Below are positions 19,353 to 30,854 of a stretch of 64,000 nucleotides of DNA, in pieces. Numbering within the stretch: the first letter of the stretch is position 1; every line of letters starts with the position of its first letter. Below the pieces are notes generated by a model. It saw only the letters and a list, made by a program, of their open reading frames with translations. It was not told the origin of the DNA and searched no databases. Position numbers and translations under genes: made by a program. The DNA lies in NCBI RefSeq assembly GCF_003996855.1, contig NZ_NRQY01000001.1, forward strand, positions 647,337 to 711,336, read 5' to 3'. The stretch is from Morganella morganii (lineage in GTDB: Bacteria; Pseudomonadota; Gammaproteobacteria; Enterobacterales; Enterobacteriaceae).

Positions 19353-20531
19353 ATGTCAGAACTGACCACACAAGACGCCTGTGTAACAGGCTCCGCACCG
19401 ATTGCTCCTGAAAAAATCAACGGAAAAATTAATTTACTCGACCTGACCCGCAAAGAAATGCGCCAGTTTTTCGCCGACATGGGCGAGAAGCCTTTTCGTG
19501 CTGACCAGGTGATGAAGTGGATTTACCACTATTGTTATGATGATTTCGATCTGATGACCGATATCAATAAAGTGCTGCGCACCAAACTGAAAGCGGTGGC
19601 GGAAATCCGCGCGCCGGAAGTGTCGGAAGAACAACGTTCTGCGGATGGCACTATTAAGTGGGCTATCCGTGTCGGCGATCAGGAAGTCGAAACCGTGTAT
19701 ATCCCGGAAGAGGAACGCGCCACACTGTGTGTTTCTTCCCAGGTCGGCTGTGCGCTGGAATGTAAATTCTGCTCAACCGCGCAGCAGGGTTTTAACCGCA
19801 ACCTGCGGGTTTCGGAAATTATCGGCCAGGTCTGGCGTGCCGCGAAAATCATCGGTTCGCTGAAATCCAGCGGCCGCCGTCCGATTACCAACGTGGTGAT
19901 GATGGGGATGGGTGAACCGCTGCTGAACCTGACCCATGTTGTCCCGGCGATGGAAATCATGCTGGATGACTTCGGTTTCGGGCTCTCCAAACGCCGTGTG
20001 ACTATCTCGACCTCCGGTGTGGTACCGGCGCTGGATAAACTCGGTGATATGATTGATGTGGCGCTCGCGATTTCCCTGCACGCGCCGACGGATGACGTGC
20101 GTGATGAAATCGTACCAATCAATAAAAAATACAACATTGAGACATTCCTGGCGTCTGTGCGCCGTTATCTCGGAAAATCCAATGCGAACGGCGGACGTGT
20201 CACAGTGGAATACGTTATGCTGGATCATATAAATGACAGTACCGATCAGGCACATCAGCTGGCGGCCTGTCTGAAAGACACGCCAAGTAAAATCAACCTG
20301 ATTCCGTGGAACCCGTTCCCGGGCGCCCCTTACGGGCGCAGCTCCAACAGCCGGATTGACCGCTTTGCCAAGGTGCTGATGGACTACGGATTTACCACTA
20401 TTGTCCGTAAGACACGCGGTGATGATATTGACGCCGCCTGCGGACAGCTGGCCGGTGATGTCATCGACCGGACCAAGCGGACACTGAAAAAACGCATGGC
20501 CGGTGAACCAATTTCTGTCAAAATAGTCTGA
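19353..20531 (+). CDS. rlmN: 23S rRNA/tRNA adenine-C2 methyltransferase RlmN
   Basis: 392-residue radical-SAM enzyme. The cluster-binding CxxxCxxC is in [15 protein letters not shown]; later cysteines include the methyl-carrying Cys near [15 protein letters not shown]. It methylates A2503 of 23S rRNA and A37 of some tRNAs. It matches E. coli RlmN almost end to end (384 residues). Start chosen at 19353 ([10 protein letters not shown]) by analogy with E. coli; an ATG at 19344 adds three residues and is closer to the GAGG. The frame open from 19209 has no family similarity before that. Confidence 0.95.
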   Translation: MSELTTQDACVTGSAPIAPEKINGKINLLDLTRKEMRQFFADMGEKPFRADQVMKWIYHYCYDDFDLMTDINKVLRTKLKAVAEIRAPEVSEEQRSADGTIKWAIRVGDQEVETVYIPEEERATLCVSSQVGCALECKFCSTAQQGFNRNLRVSEIIGQVWRAAKIIGSLKSSGRRPITNVVMMGMGEPLLNLTHVVPAMEIMLDDFGFGLSKRRVTISTSGVVPALDKLGDMIDVALAISLHAPTDDVRDEIVPINKKYNIETFLASVRRYLGKSNANGGRVTVEYVMLDHINDSTDQAHQLAACLKDTPSKINLIPWNPFPGAPYGRSSNSRIDRFAKVLMDYGFTTIVRKTRGDDIDAACGQLAGDVIDRTKRTLKKRMAGEPISVKIV

Positions 20532-20602
20532 CAGTAATATTAAGTAACACTCCCGGGTGACACTTTACGTTAATATACCTGCCTTACAGACAAGGAGGCA
20601 GT

Positions 20603-20953
20603 ATGATAAGGACGTATTCCCTGGGATTAATTGCAGTAATGCTGCTGGCAGGATGCCGGACAGCACCCGTGACACAGACAGTACCGGCTGCGACCGGTAC
20701 CCGTCTTGCACTGGGTGAGGCTTACCTTCAGGCCGGCCGGTATGATGCAGCACGCTATCATTTTGACCGGGTACTGAAAGCACAGCCGCAGCATACCGGT
20801 GCGCTGACAGGCGCGGCGCTGAGTGCAAAATGCAATCAGCAGCCTGCGATTGCGGAAAAATACCTGAATTTAGCCGTGAATTCCCCGTCAGGCAGTGATA
20901 GTGTGGTACAGTACATTTTGGCTTATGAGTGTCCGCCGGATAACAGTCTGTAA
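20603..20953 (+). CDS. Short TPR lipoprotein in the PilW/PilF position
   Basis: 116 residues with a lipoprotein signal (GLIAVMLLAGC, Cys18) and about two tetratricopeptide-like units (LALGEAYLQAGRYDAARYHFDRVLKAQP and the next). The slot between rlmN and rodZ is held in many gammaproteobacteria by the type IV pilus lipoprotein PilW/PilF, with about 250 residues and six TPRs. This copy is less than half that length, so it is either a reduced PilW or a separate TPR lipoprotein. A GGAGG site precedes the start. Probably outer membrane; no pilus genes are near. Confidence 0.7.
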   Translation: MIRTYSLGLIAVMLLAGCRTAPVTQTVPAATGTRLALGEAYLQAGRYDAARYHFDRVLKAQPQHTGALTGAALSAKCNQQPAIAEKYLNLAVNSPSGSDSVVQYILAYECPPDNSL

Positions 20954-21096
20954 AACAATATAAAAGTGATGTTGTTTTCAGGATTATTTTTATCATCACG
21001 GGTGGCATGCTGTATGCCGGAATACGGAACTTCGGTGCGCGGAAGGGCAGATCTCCGCGCTTTCTCGTAACCAGAACTGTTTGTGTCCTGAAACTC

Positions 21097-22053
21097 ATGA
21101 ATAACTCTCAATCTCAAGATAATTTCCAACTCACTCTTGGCCAGCTTTTAACACAACGTAGGGAACAACTTCAGTTATCACGGGAAACAGTCGCTGACAG
21201 ACTTTGTCTTAAACTGACAACAGTGCGTGAAATCGAAGAAGATGCACTGAAAGAAGCCAATCCGACCTTTATCCGCGGTTATATCCGCGCCTATGCCCGT
21301 TTATTGCAGATCCCCGAACCGGAGATCATGCCTTATCTTGATAAAATCGCTCCCGCACAGATGACCAAAGTCCAGCCGATGAAAAGTGTGACTCTGGGGC
21401 GTCAGCGTAAAAAACGCGAAGGCTGGCTGATGAAATTTACCTGGCTGGTACTGTTAGTGGTACTGGCTCTGGTGGGGGTATGGTGGTGGCAGCAGTATCA
21501 GGCACAGCAGGCCGATATCGCGTCGCTGGCACAGCAGAATGATGTCACGGTAAATGCCCCGGCGGATGTTCCGGGAACAGATCCGGCAGACAGCACCGCG
21601 CCTCAGGCACTGAATACCGCTGATACCGCGCCGTCAGGCAATACCAATACCGCTGCTCAGGAATTATCAGCCGCCACTCCGCAGGATCAGGAAATTGACA
21701 GCAGCAAAATCGTGCCGCTGCCGGGCAGTGATCGTGTACCGCCGGTTGTTAACCGCGCCGTGGACAGCGAAGGCGGAACTCTGCCGACCACCACGCAGAC
21801 ACAGGATGGCCTGGTGCTGGCATTCAAGAATACCTGCTGGCTGGAAGTGGTTGATAATAAAGGAACAAAAATTTTCAGCGGCACAAAACAGAAAGGGGAT
21901 ACCCTGGAATTTGCGGGCGCAGAACCTTACCGTCTGAAAATTGGTGCACCGGCTGCCGTGGATGTGCAGTTTAAAGGTCAGAATGTGGATCTGAGCCGCT
22001 TCATCAGGGCAAACACAGTGGCAAGACTGAGTGTGCCGAAAGCCGGTGAATAA
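21097..22053 (+). CDS. rodZ: Cell-shape protein RodZ
   Basis: 318 residues with the RodZ layout. A cytoplasmic helix-turn-helix domain (about residues 12-80) binds MreB, a basic stretch RQRKKR is followed by one transmembrane helix (about 113-130), a Pro/Thr/Ala-rich periplasmic linker comes next, and a C-terminal beta domain (about 230-318) ends it. It couples the MreB cytoskeleton to the elongation machinery and rod shape. Start at 21097 (MNNSQSQDNFQLTLGQ); the frame from 21007 adds an unrelated 30 residues. It precedes ispG as in E. coli. Confidence 0.94.
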   Translation: MNNSQSQDNFQLTLGQLLTQRREQLQLSRETVADRLCLKLTTVREIEEDALKEANPTFIRGYIRAYARLLQIPEPEIMPYLDKIAPAQMTKVQPMKSVTLGRQRKKREGWLMKFTWLVLLVVLALVGVWWWQQYQAQQADIASLAQQNDVTVNAPADVPGTDPADSTAPQALNTADTAPSGNTNTAAQELSAATPQDQEIDSSKIVPLPGSDRVPPVVNRAVDSEGGTLPTTTQTQDGLVLAFKNTCWLEVVDNKGTKIFSGTKQKGDTLEFAGAEPYRLKIGAPAAVDVQFKGQNVDLSRFIRANTVARLSVPKAGE

Positions 22054-22132
22054 TTGATTTATAAATTAAATCTTTACTACATAATAAACACAGCAATGAT
22101 TAAGGGCACAAGGATGTTCCGGAGAAAGACAT

Positions 22133-23257
22133 ATGCATAATGAATCCCCGATAAAAAGACGCAAATCCACCCGAATTTATGTGGGAAATGTGCCGGTCGG
22201 TGATGGTGCACCAATCGCAGTGCAATCAATGACAAACACCCGGACAACGGATGTTGAGGCCACCGTCAGACAAATTAAATCCCTTGAGCGTGTCGGCGCG
22301 GACATTGTCCGTGTGTCAGTACCGACGATGGATGCGGCAGAAGCCTTTAAACTGATAAAACAGCAGGTATCTGTGCCGCTGGTGGCGGACATTCACTTCG
22401 ACTACCGCATCGCGCTGAAAGTGGCGGAATACGGCGTGGATTGTCTGCGTATCAACCCGGGGAATATCGGCAGTGAGGATCGCATCCGTCAGGTGGTGGA
22501 TTGCGCCCGTCACTATAATATTCCCATCCGTATCGGGGTTAACGGCGGCTCACTGGAAAAAGATATCCAGGAAAAATACGGCGAACCGACCCCGGAAGCG
22601 CTGGTGGAATCAGCCATGCGGCATGTGGATATTCTTGACCGCCTGAATTTTGACCAGTTCAAAATCAGTGTAAAAGCGTCTGATGTTTTCCTGGCGGTCG
22701 GTGCATACCGTCTGCTGGCGCAGAAAATTGACCAGCCGCTGCACCTGGGTATCACCGAAGCGGGCGGTGCACGCGCCGGTTCGGTGAAATCGGCTATCGG
22801 GCTGGGTATGCTGTTGTCGGAAGGCATCGGTGATACGCTGCGTATCTCACTGGCAGCCGACCCAGCGGAAGAGGTGAAAGTCGGGTTTGATATTCTGAAA
22901 TCACTGCGTATCCGTTCACGTGGCATTAACTTTATTGCCTGTCCGACCTGCTCCCGTCAGGAGTTCGACGTGATTGGCACGGTGAATGCCCTGGAACAGC
23001 GCCTGGAAGATATCATCACACCGATGGATGTATCGATTATCGGTTGTGTGGTCAACGGCCCGGGCGAGGCGGAAGTTTCCACGCTGGGCGTGACCGGCGC
23101 GAAAACCCGCAGCGGATTCTACGAAGACGGAGTCCGTCAGAAAGAGCGTCTGGATAACACGGATATGATTGATCAGCTGGAAGCGAAGATCCGTGCCAAG
23201 GCGGCCATGCTGGATAAGAATAACCGGATTGATATCAGTCTGGTTGAGAAAGAGTAA
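22133..23257 (+). CDS. ispG: 4-hydroxy-3-methylbut-2-enyl diphosphate synthase
   Basis: 374-residue enzyme of the MEP isoprenoid pathway, converting MEcPP to HMBPP with a [4Fe-4S] cluster. Cluster ligands are in [14 protein letters not shown] (two Cys) and [12 protein letters not shown] (third Cys, plus Glu). It is an Fe-S enzyme served by the isc system at the left of the window. Full length and collinear with E. coli IspG (372). An intrinsic terminator follows immediately. Confidence 0.97.
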   Translation: MHNESPIKRRKSTRIYVGNVPVGDGAPIAVQSMTNTRTTDVEATVRQIKSLERVGADIVRVSVPTMDAAEAFKLIKQQVSVPLVADIHFDYRIALKVAEYGVDCLRINPGNIGSEDRIRQVVDCARHYNIPIRIGVNGGSLEKDIQEKYGEPTPEALVESAMRHVDILDRLNFDQFKISVKASDVFLAVGAYRLLAQKIDQPLHLGITEAGGARAGSVKSAIGLGMLLSEGIGDTLRISLAADPAEEVKVGFDILKSLRIRSRGINFIACPTCSRQEFDVIGTVNALEQRLEDIITPMDVSIIGCVVNGPGEAEVSTLGVTGAKTRSGFYEDGVRQKERLDNTDMIDQLEAKIRAKAAMLDKNNRIDISLVEKE

Positions 23258-23263
23258 TCGCGG

Positions 23264-23291
23264 ACCGGCTCATTATCCATGAGCCGGTTTT
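23264..23291 (+). terminator. Intrinsic terminator after ispG
   Basis: Perfect 10-bp stem ACCGGCTCAT / ATGAGCCGGT with a 5-base loop, then TTTT, starting 7 bases after the ispG stop. Confidence 0.85.
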
Positions 23292-23405
23292 GTCTGTTTT
23301 GGCAGATATGCTGTTTTAAGACGATATATCCGCCTCCCGATATTGCGCCCGCACAGGGTCGCATTTATAATCGGAAACATATTTCATTGAGTTAAGAGAA
23401 TTAAC

Positions 23406-24686
23406 GTGGCGACAAAAATCCAATCTGTTCGTGGTATGAATGATTATCTGCCGGCTGATACTGCTGTATGGCAGCGTATTGAAAACACGCTTAAACGCAT
23501 TCTGACAAGCTACGGGATCAGTGAAATCCGTACGCCGATTGTCGAGCATACCCCCCTGTTTCAGCGCGCCATCGGTGAAGTGACTGATGTTGTTGAAAAG
23601 GAAATGTACTCTTTTCAGGACCGCGAAGAAAATGTGAGCTTAACACTGCGGCCGGAAGGAACAGCGGGCTGTGTTCGTGCCGGGATTGAAAAGGGTCTGC
23701 TGTATAATCAGGAACAGCGTCTCTGGTATATCGGGCCGATGTTCCGCCATGAGCGTCCGCAGAAAGGCCGTTATCGTCAGTTTCATCAGCTGGGTGCGGA
23801 AATTTTTGGTCTGAGCGGCCCGGATATTGATGCTGAGCTGATTATGATGACCGCCCGCTGGTGGCGTGAGCTGGGCATTGCGGAGCATGTCACGCTGGAA
23901 CTGAACTCAATCGGTTCATTGCAGGCACGTGCAAATTACCGCGAAGCGCTGGTGGCTTTCCTGGAACAGCACAAAGATAAACTGGATGAAGACTGCAAAC
24001 GCCGGATGTACACCAACCCGCTGCGTGTGCTGGATTCCAAAGATAAGGTTGTTCAGGAACTCCTGAACGATGCACCGGCACTGTTTGATTATCTTGATGA
24101 AGAATCAAAAGTCCACTTTGACGGCCTGTGCGCTATTCTGGATGCCGCCGGTATTCAGTACCGCATTAATCAGCGCCTGGTCCGTGGTCTGGATTACTAC
24201 AACCGCACTGTGTTTGAGTGGGTAACCACCGCACTGGGCTCGCAGGGGACTGTCTGTGCAGGCGGGCGTTACGACGGACTGGTTGAGCAGCTCGGCGGTC
24301 ATAATACTCCGGCGGTGGGTTTTGCGATGGGTCTGGAGCGCATGGTACTGCTGGTGCAGGCTGTGAATCCTGACTTTGTGAGCGAAACAGCAGTGACCGA
24401 TATTTATCTGGCGTCTTTTGGTGAAGGCAGCCAGGTCGCGGCGATGATGCTGGCGGAGCAGATCCGCGACAGCCTGCCGGATGTGCGTATCATGACCAAC
24501 TACGGCGGCGGCAACTTTAAGAGACAGCTGAGCCGTGCGGATAAAAACGGTGCGCGTATCGCCCTGATTTTAGGTGAGGATGAAATTGCCAACGGGACAG
24601 TCACTCTCAAAGAACTGGCCACCGGTGAGCAGCAGACGCTGGCACAGAGCGGGCTTTCCGCTCGTCTGAGCGAACTTTTAGGTTAA
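23406..24686 (+). CDS. hisS: Histidine-tRNA ligase
   Basis: 426-residue class II aminoacyl-tRNA synthetase (E. coli 424). Motif 2 ([17 protein letters not shown]), the histidine-specific [15 protein letters not shown] and motif 3 ([12 protein letters not shown]) are all present, followed by the anticodon-binding domain. It charges tRNA-His. Translation starts at a GTG (GTGGCGACAAAA), the position of the E. coli start. It heads the hisS-yfgM-bamB cluster, 10 bases before yfgM. Confidence 0.97.
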   Translation: MATKIQSVRGMNDYLPADTAVWQRIENTLKRILTSYGISEIRTPIVEHTPLFQRAIGEVTDVVEKEMYSFQDREENVSLTLRPEGTAGCVRAGIEKGLLYNQEQRLWYIGPMFRHERPQKGRYRQFHQLGAEIFGLSGPDIDAELIMMTARWWRELGIAEHVTLELNSIGSLQARANYREALVAFLEQHKDKLDEDCKRRMYTNPLRVLDSKDKVVQELLNDAPALFDYLDEESKVHFDGLCAILDAAGIQYRINQRLVRGLDYYNRTVFEWVTTALGSQGTVCAGGRYDGLVEQLGGHNTPAVGFAMGLERMVLLVQAVNPDFVSETAVTDIYLASFGEGSQVAAMMLAEQIRDSLPDVRIMTNYGGGNFKRQLSRADKNGARIALILGEDEIANGTVTLKELATGEQQTLAQSGLSARLSELLG

Positions 24687-24696
24687 GGAGAGACGT

Positions 24697-25314
24697 GTGG
24701 AAGTCTATACCACAGAAAATGAACAGGTATCAGCGCTGAAGAGTTTCTTTGTTGAAAACGGCAAAGCAATTGCAGCAGGATTGATCATCGGTATCGGCGG
24801 TATTGCCGGCTGGAACTACTATCAGTCTCACCAGGTCAGCAAATTACAGGATGCGGCTGTTGCCTATGAAACGGCGATTGCGGCGAAAGGTTCCCCGGAG
24901 GAGCAGACAGCCCGTTTGCAGGCTTTTGCGAAGGATGCCAACAATAACTATGGTGCTATTGCCGGTCTTGATCTGGCGATGAAAGCGGTTGACAGCAACG
25001 ACCTCCCGGCGGCGGAAAATGCCCTGAGCCAGGCGCTGACGAAAACTGAAAATGAAGATTTGAAAGACCTGATTAATGCTCGTCTGGCCCGCGTACAGCT
25101 GGGACAGAAAAAACCGGATGCCGCGCTGGCAACTGTGGCGGCAGTGAAAGGGAAAGGCTGGGCGGCTTACGCACAGGATATCCGCGGTGACGCCCTGTTA
25201 CAGAAAGGGGATGTGAAAGGCGCGCAGGAAGCCTACACCACCGGTATTCAGAGTGAAGGTGCCGGGACTATCAAATCCGTTATGACATTCAAACTCGATA
25301 ACTTAGCCGGGTGA
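24697..25314 (+). CDS. yfgM: Periplasmic chaperone ancillary protein YfgM
   Basis: 205 residues with one N-terminal membrane helix (about 23-40) and a TPR-like periplasmic domain (DUF2133/TPR_21 type). In E. coli YfgM associates with PpiD and the SecYEG translocon and aids periplasmic chaperone handover. Starts at GTG 24697 after AAGGAG. It overlaps the frame of bamB by four bases only if the longer bamB start is used; with the chosen start the gap is 14 bases. Operon order hisS-yfgM-bamB-der is that of E. coli. Confidence 0.94.
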   Translation: MEVYTTENEQVSALKSFFVENGKAIAAGLIIGIGGIAGWNYYQSHQVSKLQDAAVAYETAIAAKGSPEEQTARLQAFAKDANNNYGAIAGLDLAMKAVDSNDLPAAENALSQALTKTENEDLKDLINARLARVQLGQKKPDAALATVAAVKGKGWAAYAQDIRGDALLQKGDVKGAQEAYTTGIQSEGAGTIKSVMTFKLDNLAG

Positions 25315-25328
25315 GGGGACTCTCGATA

Positions 25329-26501
25329 ATGCAACTGCGTAAAACACTGCTGGTAGGATTAGTCGCTTCTGTGCTGCTGGCCGGCTGTTCAAGTGAACAG
25401 GATACCATCGTGATGTCACCACTGCCGGAAGTGACAAGTCAGTTCACACCGGAAACCGTGTGGGATAAATCCGTCGGTGACGGTATCGGTAAATACTATT
25501 CTCATCTTTCTCCGGCATGGGAAGGGTCCAGTGTCTATGCGGCAGATCGCAATGGCCTGGTCAAAGCCCTGGATGCAGATTCCGGTGTTGAAATCTGGTC
25601 AGTGAATCTGGCAGAAAAAACCGGTTTCTTATCCGCGAATATCCCGGCAATGTTATCCGGCGGTCTGACCGTTTCCGGTGAACATGTCTACGCGGGTACT
25701 GAGCGCGGTACGCTGATCGCGCTGAACGCAAATGACGGCGAAATCGCATGGACGGCAAATGCCGGTGGTGAAGTGCTGTCCCGTCCGGAAGTCAGTGACG
25801 GGCTGGTGCTGGTCCATACCGGCAATGGTCTGTTACAGGCATTTGATACCGCATCCGGCGAACAGCGCTGGAGCCTGAACCTGGATACTCCGAGCCTGTC
25901 TGTCCGTGGTGAATCTGCTCCGGCTGTGGCAATGGGCGCGGCATTTGTCGGCGGCGATAACGGCCGTGTCAGTGCGGTTATGCTCGGTCAGGGGCAGCTC
26001 ATCTGGCAGCAGCGTATTTCCCAGACAACCGGTACCACCGAAATCAGCCGTCTGAATGACGTGGATATGACCCCGGTCGTTGCTGACGGCCGTGTTTATG
26101 CTATCGCGTATAACGGTAATCTGGTGGCGATGGATATGCGCAGCGGGCAGATCCTGTGGAAACGCGATTTCGGCTCAGTCAACGAACTGGTGCTGGATGG
26201 TGAATCCCTCTATGTTGTTGATCAAAATGATAACGTCTATGGCCTGCGTGCTGCGGATGGCGTCACCATGTGGTCACAGGATAAACTGCTGCACCGTAAC
26301 CTCTCCGCACCGGAACTCTTTAACGGCTATCTGGTGGTAGGTGACGGTGAAGGTTATCTCCACTGGCTGGATACCTCTAACGGACAGTTCGTGGCGCAGA
26401 ATAAGCTGAGCAGTTCAGGTATTCTCAGCCGTCCGTCAATCGCCGGTGATAAACTGATGGTACAGGCCCGTGACGGACGCCTGTTCCTGCTCCGCCGCTG
26501 A
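25329..26501 (+). CDS. bamB: Outer-membrane assembly lipoprotein BamB
   Basis: 390-residue lipoprotein with an eight-bladed PQQ-type beta-propeller. The signal peptide ends in VLLAGC, lipidated Cys20; repeated blades such as YAGTERGTLIALNANDGEIAW are evident. BamB supports the BamA complex that inserts outer-membrane beta-barrel proteins, which would include the TpsB transporter encoded at the right end. Start at 25329 (MQLRKTLL) after AGGGGAC. Full length relative to E. coli (392). Confidence 0.96.
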   Translation: MQLRKTLLVGLVASVLLAGCSSEQDTIVMSPLPEVTSQFTPETVWDKSVGDGIGKYYSHLSPAWEGSSVYAADRNGLVKALDADSGVEIWSVNLAEKTGFLSANIPAMLSGGLTVSGEHVYAGTERGTLIALNANDGEIAWTANAGGEVLSRPEVSDGLVLVHTGNGLLQAFDTASGEQRWSLNLDTPSLSVRGESAPAVAMGAAFVGGDNGRVSAVMLGQGQLIWQQRISQTTGTTEISRLNDVDMTPVVADGRVYAIAYNGNLVAMDMRSGQILWKRDFGSVNELVLDGESLYVVDQNDNVYGLRAADGVTMWSQDKLLHRNLSAPELFNGYLVVGDGEGYLHWLDTSNGQFVAQNKLSSSGILSRPSIAGDKLMVQARDGRLFLLRR

Positions 26502-26563
26502 CAGTAAACTGCTGTTTCCGGCATCACTCCGGCAGGGCAACTGACTGCGGAGTGGTTTCATTG

Positions 26564-26590
26564 ACGGCTCCTGAATGACAGGGGCCGTTT
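26564..26590 (+). terminator. Intrinsic terminator after bamB
   Basis: 10-bp stem ACGGCTCCTG / CAGGGGCCGT with one G-T pair and a 5-base loop, followed by TTT. It lies between bamB and der. Confidence 0.75.
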
Positions 26591-26649
26591 CGTCTTTAAT
26601 CTCCTGTATGGTGCAGGGGATTTTTTCAGTGTTATGAGGCAGTAAAAGC

Positions 26650-28155
26650 ATGATACCTGTCGTTGCTCTGGTCGGGCGTCCCAATGTCGGGAAGTCCACA
26701 TTATTCAACCGCTTAACGCGTACGCGCGATGCGTTGGTTGCTGATTTCCCCGGCCTGACGCGGGATCGTAAGTACGGTCGTGCAGAGGTTGAGGGACAGG
26801 AATTTATTATTATCGATACCGGTGGTATTGACGGTACGGAAGAGGGTGTTGAAACCCACATGGCCGCACAGTCACTGCTGGCGATTGAAGAAGCCGATAT
26901 CGTGCTGTTTATGGTGGATGCCCGTTCCGGTCTGATGCCGGCGGACAGCGGTATCGCCAAACATCTGCGCAGCCGCGATAACAAAACCACCTTTGTGGTG
27001 GCGAACAAAATTGATGGTATCGATCAGGATCTGGCGCTGGGCGAATTCTACAGTCTGGGTCTGGGCGAAGTTGTGCCTATCGCCGCATCACACGGACGCG
27101 GCGTCAGTCAGTTGATCACCCGCGCTCTGGTGCCGTTCTACGGTGAGCCGGAAAGTGAGGATGATGAGCGTGAGTTAACCGAAGAAGAGGCTAACGCCGC
27201 TTACTGGGCAGAACAGGAAGCGCTGGCACAGGCCGCAGAAACGGAAGACGGTGAAGAGGAAGACGATTTCAACCCGATTGATCAGCCGATTAAAATGGCG
27301 ATTGTCGGACGTCCGAATGTCGGTAAATCCACACTGACCAACCGTATCCTCGGCGAAGAGCGTGTGGTGGTTTACGATATGCCGGGCACCACCCGCGACA
27401 GTATTTATATCCCGATGGAACGTGACGGGCGCGAATATATCATCATCGATACTGCCGGTGTACGTAAACGCGGGAAAGTTACTGAAACGGTTGAAAAATT
27501 CTCCGTTATCAAAACATTGCAGGCCATTGAGGATGCTAACGTGGTGCTGCTGGTCATTGATGCCCGTGAGGGGATTTCAGACCAGGATCTGTCACTGCTG
27601 GGCTTTATTCTCAATGCCGGTCGTTCTCTGGTTATCGCTATCAATAAATGGGACGGTATGACCGCAGACGACCGCGATCACGTCAAAGATATGCTGGAAC
27701 TGCGTTTCGGCTTTGTCGATTTCGCCCGTATCCACTTTATCTCCGCGCTGCACGGCAGTGGTGTCGGTAATCTGTTTGATTCCGTACAGGAAGCGTATGA
27801 CTGTGCAACCCGCCGTGTCAGTACTGCACTGGTTACCCGCATTATGAAAATGGCAGCAGATGATCATCAGCCGCCACTGGTTCGCGGCCGCCGTGTCAAA
27901 CTGAAATATGCGCATGCAGGGGGCTATAACCCGCCGATTATTGTTATCCACGGTAACCAGGTGTCGGACTTACCGGATGGCTATAAACGTTACCTGATGA
28001 ACTATTTCCGTCAGTCACTGAAGGTGATGGGAACCCCTATCCGCATCCAGTTTAAAGAGGGTGAAAACCCGTTTGCGGATAAGAAAAACGTCCTGACAGC
28101 GACTCAGTTGCGTAAACGTAAACGCCTGATGTCTCATATTAAGAAAGGCCGTTAA
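26650..28155 (+). CDS. der: Ribosome-assembly GTPase Der (EngA)
   Basis: 501-residue tandem GTPase. Both G domains are visible: [11 protein letters not shown] near residue 9 with NKID, and [11 protein letters not shown] near residue 221 with NKWD, separated by an acidic linker rich in Glu and Asp. A C-terminal KH-like domain follows and the basic tail KKGR ends it. It acts in late assembly of the 50S subunit and is essential in E. coli. An intrinsic terminator follows directly. Confidence 0.97.
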   Translation: MIPVVALVGRPNVGKSTLFNRLTRTRDALVADFPGLTRDRKYGRAEVEGQEFIIIDTGGIDGTEEGVETHMAAQSLLAIEEADIVLFMVDARSGLMPADSGIAKHLRSRDNKTTFVVANKIDGIDQDLALGEFYSLGLGEVVPIAASHGRGVSQLITRALVPFYGEPESEDDERELTEEEANAAYWAEQEALAQAAETEDGEEEDDFNPIDQPIKMAIVGRPNVGKSTLTNRILGEERVVVYDMPGTTRDSIYIPMERDGREYIIIDTAGVRKRGKVTETVEKFSVIKTLQAIEDANVVLLVIDAREGISDQDLSLLGFILNAGRSLVIAINKWDGMTADDRDHVKDMLELRFGFVDFARIHFISALHGSGVGNLFDSVQEAYDCATRRVSTALVTRIMKMAADDHQPPLVRGRRVKLKYAHAGGYNPPIIVIHGNQVSDLPDGYKRYLMNYFRQSLKVMGTPIRIQFKEGENPFADKKNVLTATQLRKRKRLMSHIKKGR

Positions 28156-28162
28156 TCAAGAA

Positions 28163-28188
28163 AACCCGCATTTTAATGCGGGTTTTTT
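28163..28188 (+). terminator. Intrinsic terminator after der (bidirectional)
   Basis: Perfect 10-bp stem AACCCGCATT / AATGCGGGTT with a 2-base loop and six T. It also has an A run on its left side and can serve the converging M4 peptidase gene. Confidence 0.85.
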
Positions 28189-28201
28189 ATTTCTGCGTTT
28201 T

Positions 28202-29302
28202 TTATGGCTCCAGCCCGACGGCGTGCCAGGCACTCATCAGTACAGCAGTAACTTCTTCATCATAATTCTCATCAGCAACGGCCATCGTTTCGCGGGCAAA
28301 GGTCAGGAAATCACACTCCGGCGGCAGATTGCCTCTGCGCAGGGTGTCAAACCAGATTTGGCCAGCCACCTCCCAGCTGTACCCGCCGAGGGCGGAGGCG
28401 AAATGATAAAATGCATGATTCGGGATACCGGAGTAGCAGTGCACACCGCCGTTATCATTTTCCGGGTTATCAGGCAGCTCAATATAATCACGCATATGTG
28501 CCACCTGTTTATCCTTTCCGAGCACCGGATGGTTATAGGCATTCCCCGGTGAAGATAATGAACGTAATGCTTTGATTCCGCTTTGTTCACTAAACAACGT
28601 TCTGCCGATGTGCCAGTCTCCCTGATGGCTGGCGTGACGGCTGCGGTAATGGCCCAGCATGATGGTAAACACATCACAGACGGATTCATTCAGGGCACCG
28701 GACTGACTGCTGTAGGTCAGCGGGGAAAGATGATCAATCACGGCATGGGAAAATTCATGCGTGGCGATATCCAGCTGGGCAAAACTCAGAAACAGCGGGG
28801 ATTCACTCATCCCGGTGTCCCCGGCACCAAAAACCAGGTGAGCTCCGTTCCAGAAAGCATTGCAATAGCCGCGCCCGTAATGTGTCATGGCTGAGATAGT
28901 GGCGTTGCTGTTATTAAAGGACTTGTAATCAAAAACACCGTCGAAAAATTTGTAAATGATATCAAGATATTCAAACATATTATCGGTGTCCGCATCCTGC
29001 CGGACAGCCATACGCAACTGATGGTTATCAGCCTTCCGGTCTTCACGGTAATACAGATCCGGGACAATGGTCAGATTTTTCAGATGCATAACACGGCGGT
29101 GTGCCGGCGTGTGGCACCCGGCCTCCGGCAAAGAGGCATAACCGTGCGGCGCGGAATCAGTTTCCGGTAGGTAACTGTAACTCAGAAGCTGTTGTATATG
29201 CTGATAACATAGCTGTGTTTCTTCGTGATCCCCTTCATGAAGCAGGCGTTTTTTCAGAACCCAGGGCGGTAAAAACGAATAGCGCGGGGTATGTGCTGAC
29301 AT
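28202..29302 (-). CDS. Protealysin-type M4 metallopeptidase
   Basis: 366-residue thermolysin-family zinc peptidase. The zinc motif is H182-E-F-S-H186 with the third ligand Glu206 in GALNES, and a downstream GIPNHAFYHFAS region supplies the catalytic His. There is no signal peptide. Instead a short N-terminal part with a PPWVLKKRL motif resembles the propeptide of protealysins (Serratia protealysin and grimelysin), cytoplasmic or leaderless enzymes that can cleave actin and are linked to host-cell invasion. Protealysin genes are often next to an emfourin inhibitor gene; none is seen here, since the der terminator lies immediately downstream. Converges on der. Confidence 0.88.
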   Translation of the reverse strand: MSAHTPRYSFLPPWVLKKRLLHEGDHEETQLCYQHIQQLLSYSYLPETDSAPHGYASLPEAGCHTPAHRRVMHLKNLTIVPDLYYREDRKADNHQLRMAVRQDADTDNMFEYLDIIYKFFDGVFDYKSFNNSNATISAMTHYGRGYCNAFWNGAHLVFGAGDTGMSESPLFLSFAQLDIATHEFSHAVIDHLSPLTYSSQSGALNESVCDVFTIMLGHYRSRHASHQGDWHIGRTLFSEQSGIKALRSLSSPGNAYNHPVLGKDKQVAHMRDYIELPDNPENDNGGVHCYSGIPNHAFYHFASALGGYSWEVAGQIWFDTLRRGNLPPECDFLTFARETMAVADENYDEEVTAVLMSAWHAVGLEP

Positions 29303-29403
29303 AGGCGGTTCTCCTCTGGTTGGAGCCGCTATTTTTGCGGGGAAAAATACTTACCGCAGCAGACTATCAGCCTGCTTTTCAGTCAGCACACTGTGAACTG
29401 ATG

Positions 29404-30348
<945 letters not shown>

Positions 30349-30422
30349 TCATTTTGTTTTTATAAGATATCACACCCGTTCCGTCACGGACACGGGCAGA
30401 CAACCGGCAGACAGGTAACGGT

Positions 30423-30854
30423 ATGGACATTCGCACATTTCAGCAAGGTGATTTTGAAGAGGTTGTTGCGCTCTGGGAGCGCTGTGATCTGGTCACCCCT
30501 CCGGATGACCCGGAAACCGTGATTGAGCGGAAAATGGCACATGACCCGGCACTGTTTCTGGTGGCGGAGGTCAACGGCGAAGTGGTGGGTACACTGCTGG
30601 GCGGTTATGACGGGTACCGGGGCTATGCGTATTATCTGGCAGTGCATCCGGAGTTTCAGGGGCGGGGAATTGCAAATGCGATGGTGGTGAGGCTGGAGAA
30701 AAAACTGCTGGCGCGGGGGTGTCCGCAACTACTGCTGGTGATTCCGGATGACAATACCGCCACACTGAGTATGTTTGACAAACTGGCCTACGACGAATGT
30801 CAGCAGGACAGCCTGACATACACTAAACGGCTGCTCACCGACCCGGAATATTAA
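30423..30854 (+). CDS. ypeA: GNAT acetyltransferase YpeA
   Basis: 143-residue GNAT-fold acetyltransferase close to E. coli YpeA throughout ([22 protein letters not shown]). The acetyl-CoA loop is [14 protein letters not shown]. Its substrate is not known. It is divergent from hemF and its last four bases overlap the end of the opposite gene. Confidence 0.93.
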   Translation: MDIRTFQQGDFEEVVALWERCDLVTPPDDPETVIERKMAHDPALFLVAEVNGEVVGTLLGGYDGYRGYAYYLAVHPEFQGRGIANAMVVRLEKKLLARGCPQLLLVIPDDNTATLSMFDKLAYDECQQDSLTYTKRLLTDPEY

